Made by a program: the position numbers and the translations under genes. 64,000 nucleotides of DNA, taken from an uncultured Eubacteriales bacterium. GTDB lineage: Bacteria; Bacillota; Clostridia; Oscillospirales; Oscillospiraceae. The notes under the pieces are model-generated. The model searched no databases and had not been told where the DNA came from. It was given only the letters and a program-made list of their open reading frames with translations. The stretch is taken from assembly GCA_900319275.1 (NCBI GenBank), contig ONNS01000012.1, positions 1-64,000 of the forward strand, written 5' to 3'. This document shows, piece after piece, positions 1 through 8,901 of this stretch (its first letter is position 1; each line of letters opens with the position of its first letter).

Positions 1-38
1 TTTTTCTTCTATGCTCTACTCTTTTTTTCTCAATTTAC

Positions 39-88
39 AAAAAATGTTGGGTGTAGCTCTGCCTTTCGGCTTCGCTACCCCAACATTT
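39..88 (-). terminator. Rho-independent terminator after radA
   Basis: Read on the minus strand, a 14-bp near-perfect stem (arms 43-57 and 74-87, containing ATGTTGGG and its complement) is followed by a run of T residues (plus-strand A tract 39-44). It lies about 40 bp past the radA stop, so it closes the spoIVA-cwlD-radA gene series. Bases 1-38 show nothing recognisable. Confidence 0.85.
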
Positions 89-127
89 ATTATAGAACCT
101 CAAATTTACGATATACAATATGTATTC

Positions 128-1498
128 TTACGCATCACGCCGCAGCACGGCAGCAATCGCTTCGTTGATGTTTTTCACGGATATCAGCTTCAATCCTTTC
201 GGGGCTTCGAGCTCATCCTTGATATGGAACGGCACTATGCAGCGGCCAAAGCCCAGACGGGCAATTTCGGCAAGACGCTGTGTCAGATTGCTGACGGAAC
301 GGATCTCACCGGAGAGTCCTACCTCGCCTACCGCTGCCAGATCCAGTCCGAGCGGCCTGTCGAGAAAGCTGGAAGCGATCGCCAGAATTGTGGCGAGATC
401 GGCCGCCGGCTCTTCGAGGAACAGTCCGCCGATCACGTTGATATAAGTATCACATCCGGATACCTGTAATCCGCCGCGCTTTTCCAGCACAGCCAGCAGC
501 ATGGCAGCCCGGTTGTAGTCGATGCCATTGCTGCGTCGGGAGGCATTAAAGCTTGAGGTGCTGACCAGCGCCTGCACCTCGGCAAGAATCGGACGGCTGC
601 CCTCCATAACGCAGGCCACGCAGGTGCCCGGCGCGTTTTCCGGACGGCCGGACAGCAGCAGCTCCGACGGGTTTTCAACGCAGTGAAGGCCGTTGCCCGC
701 CATCTCGAACACACCGATTTCGTTGGTGGAGCCGAAACGGTTCTTAGCCGCGCGCAGGATCCGGAAGCTGGTGCTGCGCTCTCCTTCAAAATAGAGTACA
801 CAGTCCACCATATGTTCAAGTACTTTGGGGCCGGCGATGCTCCCCTCTTTGTTGATGTGCCCTACAACAAAGATCGTAATGCCCTTTTCTTTACAGACAC
901 GCATCAACCGCATGGTGCACTCGCGCACCTGGCTGATGCTACCAGGGGCTGAATCCATGGTCTCGTCAGAGATCGTCTGGATAGAGTCGATGATCACAAC
1001 CTGCGGAGCAAGATCGTCCATCGAGGCGATGATGCGGTCGATCCCGGTTTCCGCGAGTACATAGACAGAAGGCTGCTCGACACCGAGCCGCATGGCCCGC
1101 AGCTTGAGCTGCCGCTCGCTCTCTTCTCCGGTGACATAGAGCAGCGTTTGATCGGCGGGCGTATGGCCGCACATCTGCAGCAGCAGCGTGGATTTGCCGA
1201 TACCAGGCGCACCGCCGACAAGCACAAGCGATCCTACAACGGCACCGCCGCCCAACACCCGGTCGAATTCCGAAATACCGGTCGTAAATCGGATTTCGGC
1301 CGAGGTATCGAGCTCGCTGATTTTTTTCGGCCGTTGGAAGCCGCGTCCACGGCCTGCTTCTCCGCGCCGCAAGGCAGGCTCGGTCTTAAACTCGGACAGC
1401 GTGTTCCAGGCGCCGCAGTTGGGGCACTTCCCTGCCCAATTTGCAGTCTCAGCGCCGCATTCGCTGCATACATAGACGGTTTTCTGCTTCGATGCCAT
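128..1498 (-). CDS. radA: DNA repair protein RadA (Sms)
   Basis: RadA is a RecA-like ATPase that helps process branched recombination intermediates in the cytoplasm. The 456-residue product has the full family layout: a four-cysteine zinc finger (Cys 11, 14, 25, 28), a Walker A motif GGAPGIGKST near residues 95-104, the RadA-specific KNRFGS motif at 252-257, and a C-terminal Lon-protease-like domain. The ATG is preceded by AGAGGAAAAC at good spacing. The gene lies 18 bp after the cwlD-type amidase gene on the same strand and is followed by a terminator, so it is probably the last gene of the spoIVA transcription unit or is read from its own unseen promoter. Length and motifs are all normal for the family. 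Confidence 0.97.
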   Translation of the reverse strand: MASKQKTVYVCSECGAETANWAGKCPNCGAWNTLSEFKTEPALRRGEAGRGRGFQRPKKISELDTSAEIRFTTGISEFDRVLGGGAVVGSLVLVGGAPGIGKSTLLLQMCGHTPADQTLLYVTGEESERQLKLRAMRLGVEQPSVYVLAETGIDRIIASMDDLAPQVVIIDSIQTISDETMDSAPGSISQVRECTMRLMRVCKEKGITIFVVGHINKEGSIAGPKVLEHMVDCVLYFEGERSTSFRILRAAKNRFGSTNEIGVFEMAGNGLHCVENPSELLLSGRPENAPGTCVACVMEGSRPILAEVQALVSTSSFNASRRSNGIDYNRAAMLLAVLEKRGGLQVSGCDTYINVIGGLFLEEPAADLATILAIASSFLDRPLGLDLAAVGEVGLSGEIRSVSNLTQRLAEIARLGFGRCIVPFHIKDELEAPKGLKLISVKNINEAIAAVLRRDA

Positions 1499-1516
1499 GA
1501 TTGTTTTCCTCTGTTA

Positions 1517-2251
1517 TCAAATGGTTTGGGTTTGCGAGAGATACTGCAGCACGCTCCCCACCATTACAAGGGCAAGCATTCCGCGGTAGCTTTCGCTGTT
1601 CAGCTTTTCAACCTCAAAATTATTGGACATAAAGCCACACTCGGCTAAAACAGCCGGGCATTTCACATGGGAGGTAATATACAGCGACTTTGGTGCCGGA
1701 GCCGCTACACGCCGATTTTGCGGGTCCAGAAGGCGGATCAGATTGCCGTGCATTGTCTTTCCCAGATCCTCACTGCCGGGAGAGGCGGCATAGAGTACCT
1801 GAGCGCCGCTGGGCTGCCCGGTGGGAAAATCGTTTTGATGCACACTGACAAGGATCGCCCCAGGCGTATTGTTCGCGATCGCCGTGCGCAGCACGAGATC
1901 CTCATGCTCGCTGTAGCTTGCGTAATCGGTTCTGGCGCTGTCATCGCTGCGCGTCATCACGGTGTTCAGACCAACGAGCTCGGCCAGAGTGCGCATTTTC
2001 AGCCCGATTGCAAGATTGATATCGCTCTCCTTGCTGCCGTCATCGGAGATCGCGCCGCCGTCAAAGCCACCGTGGCCGGGGTCGATCACAAGTGTATGCT
2101 GTGTAGTCGAGACAAGGGTCGGCCATCTCTCACGCAAAACAGAGACAGCGGTTATCGCAACCATCGCTGCGGCAATCATCAGAACAAGTGCCAGCCTGCC
2201 CCACTCGCTGATAAATATATTATACCGTTTACGGCGCTTCAAGTCAAACAT
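1517..2251 (-). CDS. cwlD: N-acetylmuramoyl-L-alanine amidase, CwlD-like
   Basis: Zinc amidase of the Amidase_3 family that cleaves the bond between muramic acid and the stem peptide. The 244-residue protein has a single N-terminal membrane segment (about 20-40), then the zinc and catalytic residues in order: His 60 in DPGHGG, Glu 75, His 138 in SVHQN and Glu 204 in AECGFMSN. Size, membrane anchor and position directly after spoIVA fit CwlD, the amidase that starts muramic-delta-lactam formation in spore cortex. The sequence does not separate CwlD from other short membrane-anchored amidases, so the symbol is an inference from context. It starts 9 bp after the spoIVA stop. Confidence 0.8.
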   Translation of the reverse strand: MFDLKRRKRYNIFISEWGRLALVLMIAAAMVAITAVSVLRERWPTLVSTTQHTLVIDPGHGGFDGGAISDDGSKESDINLAIGLKMRTLAELVGLNTVMTRSDDSARTDYASYSEHEDLVLRTAIANNTPGAILVSVHQNDFPTGQPSGAQVLYAASPGSEDLGKTMHGNLIRLLDPQNRRVAAPAPKSLYITSHVKCPAVLAECGFMSNNFEVEKLNSESYRGMLALVMVGSVLQYLSQTQTI

Positions 2252-2259
2252 ATTGCCGT

Positions 2260-3738
2260 TTAGAACAGGATGCAGATCAGATTGTTGCAGTTTTCATTGA
2301 CAAGACGCTGCAGCGTCTGCTTCAGCTTGCGGCGGGCGCTGTCCGGCAGCGAGTCGATCTTGGCGTATAAGCCCTCCTCGGCCAACTCGTTGAGGGATTT
2401 TCCGAAGATATTCGATTCCCAGATCCGATTGACATCGCCATCAAAGCCCTGCAAAAGGAAGTTGATGATCTCTTCCGAGGCCGCCTCACCACCGATAGCC
2501 GGACGCACCTCGGTCTCAACATCGGTGCGCAGCAGATGGATCGCCGGCGCGCTGGCGGAAAGCTTCACGCCGTATTTGCCATTTTTTCGCACGATCTGCG
2601 GTTCTTCAAGCCTCATCTCTTCCGGTTCAGGCAATACAACGCCATATCCGGTCTCCCACACGCTTTCAAGCGCAGGTCGAATCCGTTCGTAATCCCGCTG
2701 CATCCGGCTCATTTTAGTGAGAATAGAAATCAGGTCGCCGTCGTTGCCGACCTGCAGACCGGTCTGCTCGCTGATTGTCTGGTAATATAGCGCGCGCGGC
2801 ATCTGTATCGAGATGCTGACAGCGCCGCGTGACAACTCATGCTCCACATCCTGCACCCGGCTGACTGTGTCCATCGCCTCAATGCGGTTTTTTGCTTCTG
2901 CCAGATCGCCGAGCTTATGGCAATTAGTAAAAGCATCCCGCATTCCACACAATAGATCGCGGCTTAGATCGCTGTCCTCAGGCAGAGCGGAAAACCAATC
3001 CGGCAGATGGATGCCGATCGAACAAAGCGGGAATTCTTCGAGCAGCGTGGACAGGATACGCGTGATCCGCCCCTCGTCCAATTTCAGACAGTTGACACAT
3101 AGTACGCGAACATTGTGCTGCGAAGAAATAGCCTGCGCCAAAGCCCGCGCGCCTTCCCCCTCCGGGTCGGCGGAATTGAGAACAACCAGGAACGGTTTCC
3201 CGATACGCTGCAGTTCCCGAATCACACGGCTCTCAGGCTCGATAAACTTCTCCCGCGGCAGTTCTCCGAAGCTGCCGTCTGTTGTGACAACGATCCCGAT
3301 TGTTGAGTGTTCCTCGATCACCTTGCGCGTACCCAACTCGGCCGCTTCGGTCATGGTTACCTCATGGTCAAACCAGGGTGTCGTCACCATGCGCTCGTTT
3401 CCGTCCTCGGTGGCACCGGCAGCGCCATCCACCATATACCCTACGCTGTCGATCAGTCGCACCGAGATTTCGCTGCTGTCGTCAAGACAGATGCTGACGG
3501 CCTCCTCGGGGACAAATTTGGGCTCTGCCGTCATGATCGTGCGGCCGGAGCCGCTCTGCGGGAGCTCGTCTCTGGCGCGCTCCCGCGCATATTCGTTTTC
3601 AATGTGCGGGATCACCAGTGCATCCATGAACTGTTTGATAAATGTGGATTTTCCAGTTCTGACAGGCCCTACAACGCCGATCAGAAAGGCACCGTCTGTT
3701 TGGGCCGCCAGTCGGCGGTAGATACTGGTATCGGTCAT
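2260..3738 (-). CDS. spoIVA: Stage IV sporulation protein A, spore coat ATPase
   Basis: SpoIVA polymerises on the forespore outer membrane with ATP hydrolysis and forms the basement layer for the spore coat. The open frame extends to 3759, but the ATG at 3738 gives 492 residues, the size of the Bacillus subtilis protein, and has GGAGG ten bases upstream. The N-terminal TRAFAC-type NTPase has Walker A GPVRTGKS at residues 24-31, and the long middle and C-terminal regions follow the family. A predicted sigma-E promoter lies at 3773-3799, which fits mother-cell expression. The cwlD-type gene follows after 8 bp. No oddity seen. Confidence 0.96.
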   Translation of the reverse strand: MTDTSIYRRLAAQTDGAFLIGVVGPVRTGKSTFIKQFMDALVIPHIENEYARERARDELPQSGSGRTIMTAEPKFVPEEAVSICLDDSSEISVRLIDSVGYMVDGAAGATEDGNERMVTTPWFDHEVTMTEAAELGTRKVIEEHSTIGIVVTTDGSFGELPREKFIEPESRVIRELQRIGKPFLVVLNSADPEGEGARALAQAISSQHNVRVLCVNCLKLDEGRITRILSTLLEEFPLCSIGIHLPDWFSALPEDSDLSRDLLCGMRDAFTNCHKLGDLAEAKNRIEAMDTVSRVQDVEHELSRGAVSISIQMPRALYYQTISEQTGLQVGNDGDLISILTKMSRMQRDYERIRPALESVWETGYGVVLPEPEEMRLEEPQIVRKNGKYGVKLSASAPAIHLLRTDVETEVRPAIGGEAASEEIINFLLQGFDGDVNRIWESNIFGKSLNELAEEGLYAKIDSLPDSARRKLKQTLQRLVNENCNNLICILF

Positions 3739-3772
3739 AAAATCGCCTCCGCTTCTCATTCTCGTTTGTACG

Positions 3773-3799
3773 AGTGTATGAGCGGCGGAGGCTGCTTAT
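3773..3799 (-). promoter_or_regulatory. Predicted sigma-E promoter of spoIVA
   Basis: On the minus strand the octamer CATACACT (3773-3780) matches the sigma-E -10 consensus CATACANT, and an ATA core for the -35 lies 16 bp upstream (3797-3799). The spoIVA start codon is about 35 bp downstream. spoIVA is a known sigma-E gene in Bacillus, so consensus, spacing and gene identity agree. Confidence 0.65.
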
Positions 3800-3807
3800 G
3801 ATTTCTT

Positions 3808-4575
3808 TCAAAAGAGCTGGACCGTTTGCCGATGGACAGCGGATTTCATAAAACGCACCTCCGGAAAGGCCGCTGACAGGCGATCCCGCAGGTCAGAGAT
3901 GACAGGATCCTCGGTGCAGAAGTGGTCGGCATCAATCAGATTGATCCCCAGCTCTTTCGCAGTGAGAAAGTCATGATACTTGATATCCGCGGTCACATAG
4001 GTATCACAGCCGAGCGCTGCCGCCTGGGCCATGCTGTCCACTCCGGCACCGCCCATGACGGCCAGGCGCTGCACATGTTTCCCGGCACTGACGTAGCGAA
4101 GGCCGTTGACTTGAAGTGTCTTCTTGCAGTGGGAAAGAAAGTCTTCGAACACCATCGGAGCGGGCAAATGCCCCACACGACCGCAGCCGTCCGCATCCAA
4201 AGCACCCTCTGTTTCAGCACCGAGCACTTGCATCAGGACATCGTTGACACCGCCCTCGGCAATATCAAGGTTGGTATGCATGGAAATCACGGCGATGCGG
4301 TTTTCGATCAAACGCAGAAGCTTGACGGTATCCGCACATACATCGGTGATCGACCGAACCGGATGGAAAATCACAGGATGATGGCTTACAATCAATTGCG
4401 CACCGGTTTGCACTGCTTCCTCGGTCACCTCATCTGTCACATCGAGCGAAAGCAGTACCGTTTGAACCTCGCTGTCTGCATGGCCGACCAGAAATCCCGC
4501 ATTATCGAAGTCCGCCTGCAGTTCCAGGGGTGCCGCCGCTTTCAGAAAAGCAAAAATATCCTGTACTGTCGTCAT
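3808..4575 (-). CDS. Nif3-like dinuclear metal centre hexameric protein
   Basis: Member of the Nif3/YqfO/YbgI family (GTP cyclohydrolase I type 2-like). Members are toroidal hexamers with a two-metal site, and their biochemical role remains poorly defined. The 255-residue protein carries the N-terminal metal-ligand segment SHHPVIFHP and the C-terminal segment with DHFCTE that supplies the remaining His and Glu ligands. It is the short form, lacking the inserted PII-like domain of the longer Bacillus YqfO. Its ATG overlaps the trmK stop by 4 bp (ATGA), so the two are translationally coupled; this trmK-nif3 pair is common in Firmicutes. Confidence 0.93.
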   Translation of the reverse strand: MTTVQDIFAFLKAAAPLELQADFDNAGFLVGHADSEVQTVLLSLDVTDEVTEEAVQTGAQLIVSHHPVIFHPVRSITDVCADTVKLLRLIENRIAVISMHTNLDIAEGGVNDVLMQVLGAETEGALDADGCGRVGHLPAPMVFEDFLSHCKKTLQVNGLRYVSAGKHVQRLAVMGGAGVDSMAQAAALGCDTYVTADIKYHDFLTAKELGINLIDADHFCTEDPVISDLRDRLSAAFPEVRFMKSAVHRQTVQLF

Positions 4576-5261
4576 AGGAGTGCCTCCTCTATATTTCTGA
4601 ACTGTGCCAGGATCTCACGGTACCAGCGGATCATCCCTGCGTCAGAACTGCGGTCAGACGATTCGAGCCCGCGCAGCCGCGTCTCGATCCTCTTGCGCTG
4701 AACGTCGATAAGCTGGCCGTAGAGAGCCGGATCCTTCGCAAGTGCTGGAGCGCCGACAAAGCACTCCGCGTCGCTCAGCGGCGTATTCTGCCCGGAAAAA
4801 CGCGCCGACAGCGCCTGGTAGAGTGTACCGCTGTCCACAGTCAAAGTTTCCTGTTCGATGCCGTAACCGTTGCTGACAAGCCAGGCGCGCAGCACCTCCG
4901 GTTTTGTCATCGGCTGCAGCACAAGCTGCACACGGTCCTCCATGGTCCACTCCGCTACATCGAGAATCGAACAGATCGTATCCCCTCCCATACCGGCGAT
5001 CACAACCGTGTCGACCTCCGCCGGAGGACAAAGCGCCAGACCGTCACACAGCAGAAAGCGAATGCGCTCTTCCAAATGGGCCGATTGGGCATTGTTGATT
5101 GCTGTATGCAGCGGGCCGGCATTGATATCCGAGGCAAAAAGCGCCCCTTTGTAGCCTCGCTCGGCCAGGCAGATCGGCAGATATCCGTGGTCAGTCCCGA
5201 CGTCAATGACGCCGATACGGCTGTTGATCATGGAATAGAGACTTTCCAAACGTCGGTTCAT
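4572..5261 (-). CDS. trmK: tRNA (adenine(22)-N(1))-methyltransferase
   Basis: TrmK (YqfN) makes m1A22 in the D-loop of some tRNAs using S-adenosylmethionine. The 229-residue protein has the class I methyltransferase motif I DVGTDHGYLP near residues 20-29 and the later GMGGDTI motif typical of this family, then a short C-terminal helical domain. It is coupled to the nif3-family gene by an ATGA overlap and starts 27 bp after the DUF1858 gene. In many Firmicutes trmK follows the sigA gene; here the upstream genes are different. Confidence 0.94.
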   Translation of the reverse strand: MNRRLESLYSMINSRIGVIDVGTDHGYLPICLAERGYKGALFASDINAGPLHTAINNAQSAHLEERIRFLLCDGLALCPPAEVDTVVIAGMGGDTICSILDVAEWTMEDRVQLVLQPMTKPEVLRAWLVSNGYGIEQETLTVDSGTLYQALSARFSGQNTPLSDAECFVGAPALAKDPALYGQLIDVQRKRIETRLRGLESSDRSSDAGMIRWYREILAQFRNIEEALL

Positions 5262-5288
5262 AGGATCCCTCTATGTAAACGCCGGGTA

Positions 5289-5489
5289 TTACAGCGAGAG
5301 CAAATAGTCATTCAAGCCGTCCAGGAATTCATCCGGATCGATCCCGTGCGCAGCACAGGCTTGCTCAATCGTCTCTTCCCCCGCCAATGCACAGCCCATG
5401 CAGTGCATGCCTATGGCCTGAAAAGCAGGCATCGCATCAGGGCAATTGGTCAGAACATCGGATATTTTTGATTCACGAGTGATTTCCAT
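5289..5489 (-). CDS. DUF1858 domain protein (redox or hybrid-cluster-associated type)
   Basis: Small protein of 66 residues made only of a DUF1858 domain. It has the conserved pattern in which a helix is followed by GMHCMGCALA, giving a CxxC pair near residues 33-36, and a late segment HGIDPDEFL. The function of this family is unknown; the CxxC suggests metal or redox chemistry. The open frame continues upstream, but the ATG at 5489 has AGAAGGTG at proper spacing and yields the normal domain length. It sits just behind the zinc-ribbon gene terminator and ahead of trmK. Confidence 0.88.
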   Translation of the reverse strand: MEITRESKISDVLTNCPDAMPAFQAIGMHCMGCALAGEETIEQACAAHGIDPDEFLDGLNDYLLSL

Positions 5490-5510
5490 AGTTACACCTT
5501 CTGAATAGAT

Positions 5511-5546
5511 AATAAAAAAAGTCGGGACAAATACATGCCCCGACTC
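5511..5546 (-). terminator. Rho-independent terminator after the zinc-ribbon gene
   Basis: Minus-strand stem GTCGGGGC paired with its complement (5521-5526 with 5539-5544) followed directly by seven T residues (plus-strand A tract 5513-5520). It lies 15 bp past the zinc-ribbon gene stop and separates it from the DUF1858 gene. Confidence 0.85.
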
Positions 5547-5560
5547 TCTGATTAGAAAAC

Positions 5561-5839
5561 TCAGCCCTGAGCTCTCATCTTTGCAAAGCACTCGCTGCAG
5601 TAAACAGGGCGATCGGACTTCGGCTCGAAGGGAACGCGAGCCTCGCCGCCGCAAGCAGCGCAGGTAGCGGTGAAGTACTCACGGGGACCACGGGCAGCAT
5701 TCTTGCGCGCGTCGCGGCAAGCCTTGCAGCGCTGGGGCTCGTTCTGGAAGCCGCGCTCGGCATAGAATTCCTGCTCGCCGGCAGTGAAAACGAACTCTTT
5801 GCCGCACTCTTTGCAAACTAAGGTTTTGTCTTCGTACAT
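5561..5839 (-). CDS. Double zinc-ribbon protein (CxxC-x17-CxxC type)
   Basis: A 92-residue protein with two similar zinc ribbons. The first uses CKEC near residues 9-12 and CKAC near 38-41; the second uses CAAC near 59-62 and CSEC near 81-84. This matches the widespread short zinc-ribbon family found as stand-alone proteins in Firmicutes; no specific function is established. The ATG has AGAGAGGATTC upstream. It lies 48 bp after the sigH-like gene and is closed by its own terminator, so it may be carried on the same transcript. Confidence 0.85.
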   Translation of the reverse strand: MYEDKTLVCKECGKEFVFTAGEQEFYAERGFQNEPQRCKACRDARKNAARGPREYFTATCAACGGEARVPFEPKSDRPVYCSECFAKMRAQG

Positions 5840-5887
5840 GATGAATCCTCTCTTTTGATCGTGTTGCCATTTAGGCTGTATTTGCGT

Positions 5888-6511
5888 TCAGCTTTTGCTG
5901 AAATCGCCAAGATTAAGGTTCCGCGCCAGCTTGCGCCTGATCCGTTGCACTGCGTTATCCACGGATTTTTGATCTTTCCCAATATTGGCCGCTATTTCCT
6001 GGTAGGACAGGCCATTCAAATAATCGTGAAGCACACGTTTTTCCAGGGCAGACAAACAATCGGATAAGGCCGCAAAAAGTTCTTCCCTACTCTCTCTGGC
6101 TAGGACCAGATCTTCCGGCATGCGTTGGAAAATCTCCTCTACAGCCGACAACCGAGAATCGGATTCTTCTGAGAGCTGCTCATAGGACAAACAGTCTTTG
6201 AGTGGAAAATGCTTTTTTCGGGATGCGGATTTGACTGCGGAATGGATACGGTTTCGAATACAATGCTCAGCAAACGTTCGAAAACTGGCTCCGGCCTCAG
6301 GCCTATACTGCCGGATCGCAGACACAAGGCCGAACATACCTTCCTGAACCAGATCTGTCTGCTCTCCTCCAAAAGCCTTTATGCCGCAAGTGCAGCGCTC
6401 GACCAATGGAGCATAGCGGCGGATCAATTCTGTCTCGGCATCTCTACTGCCGGAAAGGCACAAAGCCTGCAAACGCTCGTCGCTATATTCCGCAAAATCA
6501 AACATAGACAT
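5888..6511 (-). CDS. sigH: RNA polymerase sigma factor, SigH-like
   Basis: Sigma-70 family factor of 207 residues with region 2 (segment DLVQEGMFGLVSAIRQY, core binding and -10 recognition) and region 4 (the helix-turn-helix around LSYQEIAANIGKDQKSVDNA). Region 1.1 and region 3.2 are short, as in the transition-state factor sigma-H that launches sporulation by transcribing spo0A and spoIIA. The match is by pattern, and another sigma factor of the SigH/SigI group is possible. A consensus promoter lies at 6544-6571. The start could also be the second Met two codons in. Confidence 0.75.
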   Translation of the reverse strand: MSMFDFAEYSDERLQALCLSGSRDAETELIRRYAPLVERCTCGIKAFGGEQTDLVQEGMFGLVSAIRQYRPEAGASFRTFAEHCIRNRIHSAVKSASRKKHFPLKDCLSYEQLSEESDSRLSAVEEIFQRMPEDLVLARESREELFAALSDCLSALEKRVLHDYLNGLSYQEIAANIGKDQKSVDNAVQRIRRKLARNLNLGDFSKS

Positions 6512-6543
6512 ACTTTATCTATTCTTACCAAAGATACGAGCTT

Positions 6544-6571
6544 ATTATACAACGTTTTGAACTAAAGTCAA
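6544..6571 (-). promoter_or_regulatory. Sigma-A-type promoter of the sigH-like gene
   Basis: Minus strand TTGACT (6566-6571), 16-bp spacer, perfect TATAAT (6544-6549). The start codon is about 30 bp downstream. Confidence 0.7.
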
Positions 6572-6632
6572 TATGAATTTGTATTATTTTTGGCTTTTCT
6601 CTAAATATTTCCTATGTTGACCCGTACTGAAC

Positions 6633-7673
6633 TCACAGTTCAAGCTTCTGCTGGCCAACATAGGCAATTCCCAGGTGCTCATAGGCTTTTCTGGTGACGC
6701 AGCGCCCCCGCGGGGTACGAATCAAGAAGCCGTGCTGCAGCAGATACGGCTCGTAGACATCCTCAAGCGTCACGGCGTCCTCATTGATCGTGGCCGCCAA
6801 CGTATCCAATCCCACGGGGCCGCCGCGATAGAATTCAATAATGCTTCGCAACATCCGCCTGTCCAGAGAATCAAGCCCCAGCTTGTCAACCTCGAGGGCC
6901 GACAGCGCTTCGTCCGCCACTTCCCTGCTGATCACGCCGTTGGCCTTCACCTGTGCGTAATCACGCACACGGCGCAGAAGACGGTTGGCGATACGCGGTG
7001 TACCACGGGAACGGGACGCAATTTCATAGGCCCCGTCATAGTCGATATCGACCCCGAGAATGCCCGACGAGCGCACAACGATCTTTCGCAGCTCCTCAGG
7101 AGAGTACAGCTCCAGCCGAAGCGTGACGCCAAAACGGTCACGAAGCGGCGCCGTCAGTTGTCCCGAGCGGGTTGTGGCTCCAATCAGCGTAAATTTAGGA
7201 AGATCCAGATGGATAGAATTGGCCGAAGGCCCTTTGCCAAGGATGATGTCAATGGCATAATCCTCCATTGCCGGATAGAGGATTTCCTCGTAGGCCCGGT
7301 TCAAGCGGTGGATCTCATCGACAAAAAGGATATCACCTTCATTGAGGTTTGTCAGCATGGCAACAAGATCTCCCGGTTTTTCAATGGCCGGGCCGGAAGT
7401 GATGCGCATATTGACGCCCATCTCGTTGGCTATCACAGCCGCCAGTGTCGTTTTACCGAGTCCCGGGGGGCCGTGCAGCAGCACATGATCCAGCGGCTCG
7501 TTACGCATTTTGGCCGCGTTGATAAAGATTTCCAGATTGCCCTTGGCCTTTTGCTGCCCGATATACTCATTCAGTGTTTTCGGACGAAGGCTGCCTTCGT
7601 TGCTGTCCTCGGCTATGCTGGCCGTGGTCGTAAGGATCTCGCCGTTGTCCTCATCGGAAAAACTGATGCTCAT
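6633..7673 (-). CDS. ruvB: Holliday junction branch migration helicase RuvB
   Basis: RuvB is the AAA+ motor that drives branch migration of Holliday junctions together with RuvA. The 346-residue protein has Walker [13 protein letters not shown], Walker B DEIHRL, sensor 1 GATTRSG, the arginine-finger region around [12 protein letters not shown], and a C-terminal winged helix that binds DNA. Length is typical. It is the last gene of the ruvC-ruvA-ruvB operon, 12 bp after ruvA. Confidence 0.98.
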   Translation of the reverse strand: MSISFSDEDNGEILTTTASIAEDSNEGSLRPKTLNEYIGQQKAKGNLEIFINAAKMRNEPLDHVLLHGPPGLGKTTLAAVIANEMGVNMRITSGPAIEKPGDLVAMLTNLNEGDILFVDEIHRLNRAYEEILYPAMEDYAIDIILGKGPSANSIHLDLPKFTLIGATTRSGQLTAPLRDRFGVTLRLELYSPEELRKIVVRSSGILGVDIDYDGAYEIASRSRGTPRIANRLLRRVRDYAQVKANGVISREVADEALSALEVDKLGLDSLDRRMLRSIIEFYRGGPVGLDTLAATINEDAVTLEDVYEPYLLQHGFLIRTPRGRCVTRKAYEHLGIAYVGQQKLEL

Positions 7674-7685
7674 GCTCTGCTCCTG

Positions 7686-8285
7686 TTATTTCACCATCTG
7701 CTTGAGAACTGTCTTAATGATCTGTTCGGTCGTCATGCCGCTGACGTCGGTTTTCTTAAGCGCGGCGGCGATCTCCGAGCTGCTGTAGCCAAGCACGCCA
7801 AGTCCTGTGACAGCGTCGTTGACCGCACTGCTCTCCCCTGCTGTCTGAACGGCCGGCGGCACAAAATCGCTGCTCTCGCGCTGCTCTTTGCTGATCTTGT
7901 CTTTCAGTTCAAGGATAACGCGCTGTGCAATTTTCTTTCCTATGCCGGGTGCGACCGTCAACGCCTTTTCATTGTTGTTCATGATCGCGAGAGCCAGACC
8001 CTCAGGCGTGTTGGCCGACAGGATCGAGAGCGCAGCCTTCGGGCCGATGCCGGAAACAGAGACCAGCATCTCAAAGCATCTGCGTTCGCTCTTCGTTGCA
8101 AAACCGAACAGGTCGAATGCATCCTCACGGATATTCTCGGTAACATAGAGCTTGGCTTTCTCTCCGGATTTCAGATACGAGAGCGTATTGAGCGTGACAT
8201 TCAGGGCAAAACCTATGCCGCCGCAATCGATCACGGCTAAATTCTGTCCAAGCTCTGATACGATCCCTTCTATATGGTGGAACAT
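7686..8285 (-). CDS. ruvA: Holliday junction DNA-binding protein RuvA
   Basis: RuvA tetramers hold the Holliday junction open and recruit RuvB. The 199-residue protein has the N-terminal OB domain, the two helix-hairpin-helix segments (VSGIGPKAAL and APGIGKKIAQR) and the C-terminal RuvB-contact domain. The frame is open upstream to 8336, but the ATG at 8285 gives the usual MFxxIxG start and an AGAGAGA-like binding site. Its first 16 bases overlap the end of ruvC, so the two are coupled. Confidence 0.97.
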   Translation of the reverse strand: MFHHIEGIVSELGQNLAVIDCGGIGFALNVTLNTLSYLKSGEKAKLYVTENIREDAFDLFGFATKSERRCFEMLVSVSGIGPKAALSILSANTPEGLALAIMNNNEKALTVAPGIGKKIAQRVILELKDKISKEQRESSDFVPPAVQTAGESSAVNDAVTGLGVLGYSSSEIAAALKKTDVSGMTTEQIIKTVLKQMVK

Positions 8286-8782
8286 TCGTCTCTCTCTTTT
8301 CTGGCAAGTAATGACGTTGAGCTGCGCGCATGGCATAAGGCCAAAGCGACAGCATCGGCAGCGTCGTCCGGACGAGGCGCCGCTGCAAGACCGCAGATAC
8401 GGCGCACCATTTCCATGACCTGCTTTTTTTCTGCGCGGCCATAGCCAACAACCGCCTGTTTGACCTGAAGCGGGGTATACTCGTAAATATCCACACCTGC
8501 GCGCTGGCAGGCAAGTAAAATCACGCCGCGGCCATGGGCCACGGCAATGCCGGTCGTGATATTGGTGTTGAAAAACAGTTCTTCGATGGAAACCGCATCC
8601 GGTTTAAACGCCTCCAGCAGTTCGGACAAATCGATGAACAGCTGATCAAGCCGTGAAGCAAGGCTGGTATGCGCCGGCGTTGTGATCACGCCGCAGCGGA
8701 TCAGACGGATCTTGTTTCTCTCTGCTTCGACCAGCCCAAAGCCAATGGTAGCGATCCCGGGATCAATACCTAAAATACGCAT
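8270..8782 (-). CDS. ruvC: Crossover junction endodeoxyribonuclease RuvC
   Basis: RuvC resolves Holliday junctions by paired nicks. The 170-residue protein keeps the four catalytic acids of the RNase H fold: Asp 7 (GIDPG), Glu 67 (SIEELFF), Asp 140 and Asp 143 (PDDAADAVA). The ATG at 8782 was chosen over an upstream ATG because it gives the conserved MRILGIDPG start. It is the first gene of ruvCAB and overlaps ruvA by 16 bp. Confidence 0.97.
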   Translation of the reverse strand: MRILGIDPGIATIGFGLVEAERNKIRLIRCGVITTPAHTSLASRLDQLFIDLSELLEAFKPDAVSIEELFFNTNITTGIAVAHGRGVILLACQRAGVDIYEYTPLQVKQAVVGYGRAEKKQVMEMVRRICGLAAAPRPDDAADAVALALCHARSSTSLLARKERDECSTI

Positions 8783-8829
8783 AAAATCACATCCTATGGC
8801 ATCATAACACATTTGTCCTTTGAGTGCAA

Positions 8830-8865
8830 CAAAAAATGCAAACCCGGCGGCCAGCCGGCCGCCGG
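8830..8865 (-). terminator. Rho-independent terminator after xerD
   Basis: Minus-strand stem CCCGGCGGCC/GGCCGCCGGG (8842-8865, 4-nt loop) followed by TTTGCATTTTTT. It lies between the xerD stop and ruvC. Confidence 0.8.
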
Positions 8866-8901
8866 GCGATATGAAAACAAAAATACAAGAAATTCGAGGC
8901 G

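Noticed and set aside
6628..6642. TGAACTCACAGTTCA at the ruvB end, whose complement recurs at 10547-10561
   Set aside because: A 15-17 base match of a short palindrome is close to chance level for 64 kb, and no shared function of the two sites is evident.
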